A stretch of 5,412 nt of DNA from Anaerolineales bacterium (GTDB lineage Bacteria; Chloroflexota; Anaerolineae; Anaerolineales; DRMV01). The DNA lies in the NCBI GenBank assembly GCA_015491595.1, contig WFVP01000175.1:1-5412 (forward strand). The letters run 5' to 3'. Below the pieces are notes generated by a model that was not told the DNA's origin, made no database searches, and was given only the letters and a program-made list of their open reading frames with translations. Positions 1-5,412 of the stretch are shown in pieces (within the stretch, counting starts at the first letter, position 1; every line of letters starts with the position of its first letter). The position numbers and the translations under genes were made by a program.

Positions 1-246
1 GAACAGGCACCGCCGCCGGAGGCCGTGATGGCGGAAGAGGAAGCGGTCATGGAAGTGGCGGAAGAGGAGCTGCTGGGCGCGAGCACCCTGGAGAAAATCA
101 AGGCCCAGCGGGCCGAGGCCGAAGCCGAGCAGGCCTCCGAGGCCATGGTGGATGAAGGGGCCCCGCATCCGCCCGACGTGGTGGAGGAAGAAGAGGTGGT
201 GGAGGCCCTGTACAGCGACGTGGAAGACGAGGAGGAAGAGGTCTGA
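1..246 (+). CDS. rpsB: C-terminal acidic tail of probable 30S ribosomal protein S2 (5' truncated)
   Basis: An open frame enters from the left edge in frame 1 and stops with TGA at 244-246, giving 81 visible residues. The identification rests on synteny: tsf and pyrH follow directly, and rpsB-tsf-pyrH is one of the most conserved bacterial gene orders. None of the S2 core (rRNA-contacting Rossmann-like domain) is in view, so homology is not directly seen. What is visible is a low-complexity, highly acidic extension with about 29 Asp/Glu and only 3 Lys/Arg, ending in a run of Asp/Glu before a final Val. S2 proteins usually end soon after their core, so this would be a lineage-specific tail; extended S2 tails are, to my knowledge, not rare in Chloroflexota. 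The GTG at 25 and ATG at 28 are internal codons rather than starts, because the frame is open upstream and no ribosome binding site precedes them. Confidence 0.75.
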   Translation, partial: EQAPPPEAVMAEEEAVMEVAEEELLGASTLEKIKAQRAEAEAEQASEAMVDEGAPHPPDVVEEEEVVEALYSDVEDEEEEV

Positions 247-261
247 CCTCGAGGAGACCTC
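238..261 (+). other. Inverted repeat at the rpsB stop / rpsB-tsf junction
   Basis: GAGGTCT (238-244) is complementary to AGACCTC (255-261), and the palindrome CCTCGAGG (247-254) lies in the loop. The 7-bp stem overlaps the rpsB stop codon. No T-tract follows, so it does not look like an intrinsic terminator. It could be an mRNA processing or stabilising structure or a partial attenuator between rpsB and tsf. Function is inferred only. Confidence 0.35.
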
Positions 262-307
262 GGCCTTGCGTTCATCCTGAAGCCTTTGCACGAAGGAGGA
301 GCCAACC

Positions 308-1726
<1,419 letters not shown>

Positions 1727-1727
<1 letters not shown>

Positions 1728-1903
1728 TGCCTCGAAAACCGGCGCATCCGCCCGTTGGCCCTTCGGACCTTCCCTCGCCTGAGGAGGAATGGGCGCAAGC
1801 GCTCTCCCGGCCGGAGCGCCGCTTTGGCCTTGGGACGCGTGCCGCACGGGATGGAGGCGTCCGGTCCCTCGTTGAACCCCTGTTTTCCCCTTATGGCAAA
1901 TGA
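1727..1903 (+). CDS. Doubtful 58-codon ORF overlapping the pyrH stop
   Basis: An ATG at 1727-1729 overlaps the pyrH stop as TGATG, the classic geometry of translational coupling, and the frame runs 58 codons to TGA at 1901-1903. I recognise no family. The product would be Pro/Arg/Glu-rich and soluble, with no membrane segment, cysteine or known motif, and it does not resemble ribosome recycling factor. By hand count about 35 of 57 third positions are G/C, against 35 of 40 in a pyrH stretch (1122-1241), so codon use is weaker than in the neighbours. No separate Shine-Dalgarno is visible beyond coupling. It could be a small coupled protein, a decayed gene, or a chance frame in GC-rich DNA. I favour chance or decay. 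Confidence 0.2.
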
Positions 1904-1907
1904 CCTA

Positions 1908-1936
1908 TGGGCAAGGCCGCGGCCCTCTGGTATGCT
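1908..1936 (+). promoter_or_regulatory. Candidate sigma-70-type promoter for the ccmH cluster
   Basis: TGGGCA (1908-1913, 4 of 6 to TTGACA) and TATGCT (1931-1936, 4 of 6 to TATAAT) are separated by exactly 17 nt. TG precedes the -10 by one base (TGGTATGCT), making an extended -10 element. Transcription would begin near 1943, leaving a leader of about 100 nt. A perfect 10-bp palindrome, GGCCGCGGCC (1915-1924), sits in the spacer and could be an operator or simply reflect GC content. Supported by pattern and position only. Confidence 0.35.
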
Positions 1937-1961
1937 TAGGGGGGCATGAAGGCCCTGAGGT

Positions 1962-1986
1962 GCCCTTCTCGCGTGAAAGAGAGGGC
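1962..1986 (+). promoter_or_regulatory. Leader hairpin upstream of ccmH
   Basis: GCCCTTCTC (1962-1970) pairs with GAGAGGGC (1979-1986) in an 8-bp stem with one bulged T, closed by the 8-nt loop GCGTGAAA. Right after it lies an 11-bp dyad, AAACCTGGTTT (1988-1998), too tight to be an RNA hairpin but possible as a protein-binding site. GGGCA (1942-1946) could pair with TGCCC (1961-1965) as a mutually exclusive alternative. This arrangement is compatible with leader control, but I recognise no known riboswitch class. Confidence 0.3.
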
Positions 1987-2027
1987 GAAACCTGGTTTGG
2001 GTCGTGCATCATATCGAAGGAAACGCT

Positions 2028-2035
2028 GGAGGTGA
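2028..2035 (+). promoter_or_regulatory. Ribosome binding site fixing the ccmH start
   Basis: GGAGGTGA at 2028-2035 is a strong Shine-Dalgarno 5 nt before ATG 2041. It argues against the in-frame GTG at 2038, which is too close, and against the in-frame ATG at 1900, which would place about 47 unrelated residues before the signal-anchor segment. Confidence 0.7.
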
Positions 2036-2040
2036 GGGTG

Positions 2041-2595
2041 ATGACGCGTGTGCGCACAGGGTGGATGCTCTTGATGGCCGTGGGCTTGGGCGTGCTTTTG
2101 CTGTTTCCCCTGACCTCGCCCTCGTACGTGAGGGCCTTAACCCCCACCTTCACCCCGACGCCCACCACGCCGGTGGCCACCCGTTCGGTCACCGACGACG
2201 AGGTGAACGCCATCGCCAAGAAACTGTACTGCCCGGTGTGTGAGAACATCCCCCTGGATACCTGCGGAACCCAGGCCTGTGAGGACTGGCGGCAGCTCAT
2301 TCGGGAGTTCCTGGAGCAGGGCTGGACCGAGGAGCAGATTCTGAACTATTTCGTCGAACGGTACGGCGAGCGGGTGCTGGCCACGCCACGCCCGCGAGGC
2401 CCCCATGTCCTGGTGTACGTGCTGCCTCCCGTGTTCGTGGTGGCGGGTGTGTTCTTGCTCTTCCGCACCCTGAAGGCCTGGCGCACGGCCGCGCCGGACG
2501 AAGAGGAAGGGGTCCTGGAGACGGGTTCCCCCGCCTCCTCCGAAGAGGACCCCTATCGCAAGCAGCTGGAGGAAGAGCTGCGCAAGCGCCTGTGA
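2041..2595 (+). CDS. ccmH: CcmH/CycL/NrfF-type cytochrome c maturation thiol oxidoreductase
   Basis: CcmH-family proteins keep the two CxxCH cysteines of exported apocytochromes reduced so that haem can be attached outside the cytoplasmic membrane. The 184-residue product has an N-terminal signal/anchor (hydrophobic about 8-24), a short Thr-Pro linker (about 35-46) and the CcmH domain (about 50-116). The domain has the CPVC redox motif at 64-67 in the expected LxCPVC context, then the helical signature DWRQLIREFLEQGWTEEQI (82-100) and YFVERYG (103-109). A transmembrane helix (about 123-142) and an acidic tail follow. Unusually, a second cysteine pair, C75 and C80, lies just after the active site. 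The usual Gln after CPVC is Glu here. It is the first gene of a tight cluster, with a strong ribosome binding site. The family call is firm; whether it serves general maturation (CcmH) or one client (NrfF-like) cannot be told. Confidence 0.9.
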   Translation: MTRVRTGWMLLMAVGLGVLLLFPLTSPSYVRALTPTFTPTPTTPVATRSVTDDEVNAIAKKLYCPVCENIPLDTCGTQACEDWRQLIREFLEQGWTEEQILNYFVERYGERVLATPRPRGPHVLVYVLPPVFVVAGVFLLFRTLKAWRTAAPDEEEGVLETGSPASSEEDPYRKQLEEELRKRL

Positions 2596-2611
2596 GTGGA
2601 GGTGACCTTCC

Positions 2612-3190
2612 ATGACGAACCCCACCGCCTCTCCTTCTCCGCCTTCTGCGTCCACCTCCCCGCGACGGTGGTCGTGGGGCGCGGTCCTGGTGGTGGCCGG
2701 GGTGGTGTTCCTGCTGGTCCTGGTGGGCTTTCAGCTGGTGCGCACCCAGCGCGGCGTGCAGGTCGGGGACCGGGTTCCGGAGGACCTGACCCTGACTACG
2801 TACTACGGCGAAACCTACCGGTTGGGCGACCTGCGGGGCAAGGTGGTCTTCATCAACTTCTGGGCCTCTTGGTGCAAGCCCTGTGAAGAAGAGGCGCCCT
2901 TCCTGCAGGAAGCCTGGGAGCGCCTGGAAGGCCGGGGCGACGTCATCTTCCTGGGTGTGGCCTGGACGGACACCGACGCCAAGGCCCGGGCCTACCTGGA
3001 GCGCTTCAACGTCACTTATCCCAACGGCCCGGACCTGGGCACCCGATGGGCCCAGGTTTTCCGCATCCGGGGCGTACCGGAAACGTACATCCTGGACCGG
3101 GATGGCCGGCTGGCCTACATCAAAATCGGTCCCTTCGTGAGCACGCAGGAAATCTTGGACGCCGTTTACCAGGTTTTGGGAGAGCAGTGA
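2612..3190 (+). CDS. Membrane-anchored TlpA/ResA/CcmG-type thiol-disulfide oxidoreductase
   Basis: An extracytoplasmic thioredoxin-fold protein expected to pass electrons to CcmH or directly to apocytochrome cysteines. The 192 residues comprise a Ser/Pro-rich cytoplasmic lead (1-17), a single transmembrane anchor (about 23-43) and a TlpA-like domain (about 50-190). The domain carries the active site WASWCKPC at 84-91 (C88, C91), preceded by the typical GKVVFINFWA strand. The cis-Pro loop GVPETYILD is at 154-162 (P156), followed by the DGRLAYIKIG hairpin. The Glu residues directly after CKPC (92-94) fit the TlpA/ResA/CcmG group. It begins 16 nt after the ccmH stop with GGAGGTGA (2598-2605) 6 nt before the ATG, so it is almost certainly co-transcribed. 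ResA, CcmG and TlpA cannot be separated from sequence alone, so no symbol is given. Confidence 0.93.
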   Translation: MTNPTASPSPPSASTSPRRWSWGAVLVVAGVVFLLVLVGFQLVRTQRGVQVGDRVPEDLTLTTYYGETYRLGDLRGKVVFINFWASWCKPCEEEAPFLQEAWERLEGRGDVIFLGVAWTDTDAKARAYLERFNVTYPNGPDLGTRWAQVFRIRGVPETYILDRDGRLAYIKIGPFVSTQEILDAVYQVLGEQ

Positions 3191-3192
3191 CG

Positions 3193-3771
3193 ATGGACCC
3201 CTTATTCTGGCTTTGGTTGCTGGCCCTGGGACTTCCCGTGACCCTGTGGCTGACCCGTCCGTGGCGGACCCTGTCCGCGAGCGCGCCCGTGTCCGAAGAA
3301 GAGCACCTGTTGTCCGAACTCCTGGCCCGCAAAGAAGCCATCATGGACGCCCTGGCCGAGCTGGAAGTGGACTTCCGGGCCGGAAAGATGTCCCCTGAGG
3401 ACTATCAGGCTCAGCGGGCAGCCCTGATGGAGCAGGGTGCCGAGGTGCTCAAAGCCCTGGAAGAACTCCAGAAGCGCCACGAGGAGGCGCCGGAGGCGGC
3501 CGAAGCTTCGGCGGAGGACCGGGTGGAGGCCCTCTTGGCGGCCCGCAAGCAGGCCCGGCAGGCCGTGGCCGTCCCCAACGGCGAGGCCGATGAAATCGAA
3601 GCCTTGTTGCAGGCCCGGCGTCGGGCCCAGATGACCCAGTACATCGGGTTCTGTCCCTCCTGCGGCGCGGCTTTGCGGGCTGGCCAGCGTTTCTGCCCCT
3701 CCTGTGGCCACGAAGTTCCCGCATCCCTGCGTCGCAAATCCCGCTCCCGACGCACCATCCCCGCACGTTGA
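3193..3771 (+). CDS. Membrane-anchored coiled-coil protein, CcmI-like N-terminus, double-CxxC zinc ribbon
   Basis: The 192-residue product has an N-terminal transmembrane helix (about 4-21). A long charged helical region follows (about 34-147), probably coiled coil. Its first part, around RKEAIMDALAELEVDFRAGKM at 46-66 and SPEDYQAQRAAL at 67-78, resembles the membrane-proximal segment of CcmI/CycH proteins, which present apocytochromes to the haem ligation complex. The C-terminus is a zinc ribbon with CPSC at 154-157 and CPSC at 168-171, each followed by Gly, then a basic tail. No TPR domain, typical of full CcmI, is present. ATG 3193 is chosen because GGAGAG (3179-3184) is 8 nt upstream; GTG 3187 is in frame but too close to it. 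It lies 2 nt after the thioredoxin stop. The orientation of the zinc ribbon is uncertain but, with few positive charges before the helix and basic residues after it, the C-terminus may be cytoplasmic. The CcmI link is a resemblance, not proof. Confidence 0.8.
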   Translation: MDPLFWLWLLALGLPVTLWLTRPWRTLSASAPVSEEEHLLSELLARKEAIMDALAELEVDFRAGKMSPEDYQAQRAALMEQGAEVLKALEELQKRHEEAPEAAEASAEDRVEALLAARKQARQAVAVPNGEADEIEALLQARRRAQMTQYIGFCPSCGAALRAGQRFCPSCGHEVPASLRRKSRSRRTIPAR

Positions 3772-3780
3772 GGTTTTCCC

Positions 3781-5412
3781 ATGGTGTTTCGATTTCGACA
3801 TCGCAAGCTCCTCCTGTGGTCCTTGAGTCTCCTGGCCGCGTTGGTGCTGGCCGGATGTTTTTCCTTCGCAGAAGACGTGACCCCGCCTCCGGGATGGAAG
3901 CCCAGTCCCATTCCTCCCACGCCCAACTGGATGGAGATGCTGCCCGACGCGCCCCTGGACGTGGCCCGGGGTGAGGTGCTGTATCAACAGCGCTGCGCCT
4001 CCTGCCACGGTCCCCAGGGCCTGGGCGACGGCGAGTTGCGCAACCAGCTCACCGTACCCCCGGCGGCCCTGGGCGACCCGCAACGCCAGTGGGACGCGGT
4101 GCCCCTGGAGTGGTTCAAGGTGGTGACCCAGGGGCGCCTGGAACGGCAGATGCCCCCCTTCACCAGTTTGACCCCCGAGGAGCGGTGGGTCATTCTGGGC
4201 TACCTGTTCACCCTGCCCCTCGGCCCGGAACAGGAGGCCGAGGCCCGCGCGCTGTATCAGGCCACCTGCGCGTCCTGTCATGGGCCTCAAGGCCGGGGGG
4301 ATGGCCCCGAGGCCGCCGGCACGGTGCCCGACCTCACGGACCCCCAGGTCTGGGCCCTTCGCTCCCTGGCCCAATGGGACGAGGCCATGGCCCAGAGCGA
4401 AGTCCACGCCTTTGAGGACGCCTTGAGCCCGGAACAGCGCGCGCTGGTCCTGCGCTACCTGCGGGTCCTGGCCATGACCGCCGCGGCGGAGGCGCCTCCC
4501 ACCGCGACGCCCACCGCCACGCCGGAAGCGCCCACCGCGACGCCCACCTCGCCTCCCGTGACCGGCACGCCTGCGACCCCGCCTCCGGAGGGCGCCCTGA
4601 CCGCGACCCCGGTGGCCACGGAAACCGAAGCCCCGGCCACGGCCACCGCGACGCCGACCCTGACCCAAACCCCGGGCGAAGGGACGGCCACCCCCGGCGA
4701 GCCTTTCCTCAGCACCATTCGGGGGAAGGTGACCCACGGTGGCGGGGAGGCGCTACCACCGGACCTGCCGGTCCGCTTGCAGGCCTTTGACGATTTCACC
4801 CCCGTGTTCACCCTGGAGACGACCACGGACGCGGACGGCGCCTTCGTCTTCCCTGAAGTGGAGGCCAAGCCTCACCGCATGTACATGGTCACCGTGGAGT
4901 ATCAGGGGGTGACGTACCTGGCCCAGGACGTGGTCGTGGCCTTCGAGAACACGACGGAATACGAAGCCTCTATCACCGTGTACGAAACCACCACCGACCC
5001 CTCCCAGGTGGTGGTCGAGCGGTTGCACCTGTTCGTGGAGATACCCGCTCAGAACCTTCTGCGCATGGTGGAGCTCTACGTCTTCAACAACCGGGGCGAC
5101 AAAACCCTGGTGGCCCCCGAAGGGCAGCCCGGGGTGCTGGAGTTCACTCTGCCGGAGGGTGCGACCAACCTGCGCTTCCCTCAAGAAATGGGCCAGTTGG
5201 GACAGCGCTTCCTGCCCACGGAGACGGGTTTCGTGGACACCGTGCCCATCCTTCCGGGACAGTCCCGCCTCCTCTTCTCCTACGAGCTGCCCTACGACGG
5301 CAAGGCCGAGGTGCGTCATCCCGTTCCCTTGCAGGTCGAGGCCAGCATCCTCTTCCTGCCGCCGGGTCTCCAGGTGACGGACGAAGCCTGGGTGCCCGCG
5401 GGCACGCAGGAC
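3781..5412 (+). CDS. Two-haem cytochrome c lipoprotein with Thr-Pro stalk and beta-rich C-terminal domains (3' truncated)
   Basis: The frame is open from ATG 3781 through the right edge, giving 544 residues with no stop seen. A basic lead and hydrophobic stretch (4-25) end in the lipobox LAGC (C26), so the protein should be a lipoprotein exposed outside the membrane. Two cytochrome c domains follow, each with CASCHGPQG: haem sites at 72-76 and 163-167. M124 in RQMPPF is the likely axial ligand of haem 1. The equivalent spot in domain 2 reads EVHAF (207-211), without the Met. A Thr/Pro/Ala stalk (about 237-308) leads to a carboxypeptidase-regulatory/Ig-like beta domain (about 312-400, TTTDADGAFVF at 347-357) and a further beta-rich region (about 405-544). 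The start has GAGG (3770-3773) 7 nt upstream and a 9-nt gap from the previous gene. It is probably an electron carrier or a subunit of a respiratory complex and a client of the upstream genes. The partner is unknown. Confidence 0.9.
   Translation, partial: MVFRFRHRKLLLWSLSLLAALVLAGCFSFAEDVTPPPGWKPSPIPPTPNWMEMLPDAPLDVARGEVLYQQRCASCHGPQGLGDGELRNQLTVPPAALGDPQRQWDAVPLEWFKVVTQGRLERQMPPFTSLTPEERWVILGYLFTLPLGPEQEAEARALYQATCASCHGPQGRGDGPEAAGTVPDLTDPQVWALRSLAQWDEAMAQSEVHAFEDALSPEQRALVLRYLRVLAMTAAAEAPPTATPTATPEAPTATPTSPPVTGTPATPPPEGALTATPVATETEAPATATATPTLTQTPGEGTATPGEPFLSTIRGKVTHGGGEALPPDLPVRLQAFDDFTPVFTLETTTDADGAFVFPEVEAKPHRMYMVTVEYQGVTYLAQDVVVAFENTTEYEASITVYETTTDPSQVVVERLHLFVEIPAQNLLRMVELYVFNNRGDKTLVAPEGQPGVLEFTLPEGATNLRFPQEMGQLGQRFLPTETGFVDTVPILPGQSRLLFSYELPYDGKAEVRHPVPLQVEASILFLPPGLQVTDEAWVPAGTQD
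4489..4704 (+). repeat. Degenerate Thr-Pro-Ala-coding repeat (cytochrome stalk)
   Basis: Low-complexity in-frame repeat inside the cytochrome gene, built on codons for TAT, TPT and ATP units. An 18-nt copy, CCCACCGCGACGCCCACC, occurs exactly at 4498-4515 and again at 4531-4548, a 33-nt (11-codon) period. Elsewhere the units are degenerate. It encodes a flexible, probably extended linker between the haem domains and the beta domains. Such tracts are prone to length variation by slippage and to assembly error. The frame stays open throughout, so no error is evident here. Confidence 0.8.

Larger units (their letters stand above)
1728..2040 (+). other. Long intergenic region between pyrH and the cytochrome-biogenesis cluster
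   Basis: This 313-bp stretch holds no convincing gene; the only candidate is the doubtful ORF at 1727-1903. It contains several GC-rich inverted repeats: GCGCTC (1799-1804) with GAGCGC (1814-1819), and GGACGC (1833-1838) with GCGTCC (1857-1862). A T-rich patch follows at 1881-1892 (TGTTTTCCCCTT). These could form a diffuse transcription end for the pyrH unit, but none is a clean stem plus U-run. The right part holds the candidate promoter and leader of the downstream cluster, described separately. Confidence 0.5.

Noticed and set aside
1797..1824. Hairpin at GCGCTC/GAGCGC as a pyrH terminator
   Set aside because: The stem is only 6 bp and the following bases (CGCTTTGGCC) lack a U-run, so it is not called as a separate terminator.
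1789..1875. Short ORF starting at ATG 1789 behind GAGGAGG
   Set aside because: The Shine-Dalgarno-like run abuts the ATG with almost no spacing, and the frame closes after about 28 codons with no features.
1900..2040. Upstream in-frame start for ccmH at 1900
   Set aside because: It would put about 47 non-conserved residues before the signal-anchor and read through the candidate promoter and leader. The strong GGAGGTGA site favours 2041.
4489..4704. Possible CRISPR or tandem DNA repeat array
   Set aside because: The repeats are short, in frame, degenerate and have no unique spacers of even length. They encode a Thr-Pro-Ala linker.
3202..4737. 511-codon open frame on the minus strand
   Set aside because: It lies antisense to the zinc-ribbon gene and the two-haem cytochrome, both supported by motifs, spacing and ribosome binding sites. 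Its product is Gly/Arg/His/Gln-rich with no recognisable domain, as expected for the mirror of GC-rich coding DNA.
4753..5319. 188-codon open frame on the minus strand (His/Gly/Val-rich)
   Set aside because: Antisense to the beta-domain part of the cytochrome gene, whose frame is open over 1632 nt; no independent support.

Overview
The window is a high-GC bacterial chromosome segment with every supported gene on the + strand. It most likely comes from Chloroflexota, in the Anaerolineae/Thermoflexia neighbourhood. This taxonomic reading is an inference from three things: the short (about 200 aa) EF-Ts, the Thr-Pro-rich 'TPTxTP' linkers in exported proteins, and the CcmH homologue with an extra cysteine pair. 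No rRNA or other decisive marker is present.

Region 1 (1-1727) is the conserved translation/nucleotide block. It holds the very acidic C-terminal tail of what is probably ribosomal protein S2 (rpsB, 5' truncated), elongation factor Ts (tsf) and UMP kinase (pyrH). Hairpins lie between rpsB and tsf and between tsf and pyrH. The ribosome recycling factor gene (frr), which usually follows pyrH, is not here.

Region 2 (1728-2040) is about 310 bp without a convincing gene. It contains a doubtful 58-codon ORF that overlaps the pyrH stop as TGATG, a plausible extended -10 promoter near 1908-1936, and a leader with a bulged hairpin and a short dyad before the ccmH ribosome binding site.

Region 3 (2041-5412) is a tight four-gene cluster, with intergenic gaps of 16, 2 and 9 nt, devoted to extracytoplasmic c-type cytochrome and thiol-redox work. 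The genes are a CcmH-type thiol oxidoreductase, a membrane-anchored TlpA/ResA/CcmG-type thioredoxin, a membrane-anchored coiled-coil protein with a CcmI-like N-terminal part and a C-terminal double-CxxC zinc ribbon, and a two-haem (two CxxCH) cytochrome c lipoprotein. The cytochrome carries a Thr-Pro-rich stalk and beta-rich C-terminal domains and runs off the right edge.

The likely logic is that the first two proteins keep apocytochrome CxxCH cysteines reduced for haem attachment, the third helps or scaffolds, and the fourth is a client cytochrome displayed on the outer face of the membrane. The most interesting points are the CcmI-like/zinc-ribbon fusion, the second haem domain in which the expected axial Met position reads Val-His, and the lipoprotein cytochrome with a mucin-like stalk. 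No CRISPR array, tRNA, rRNA or mobile element was found.
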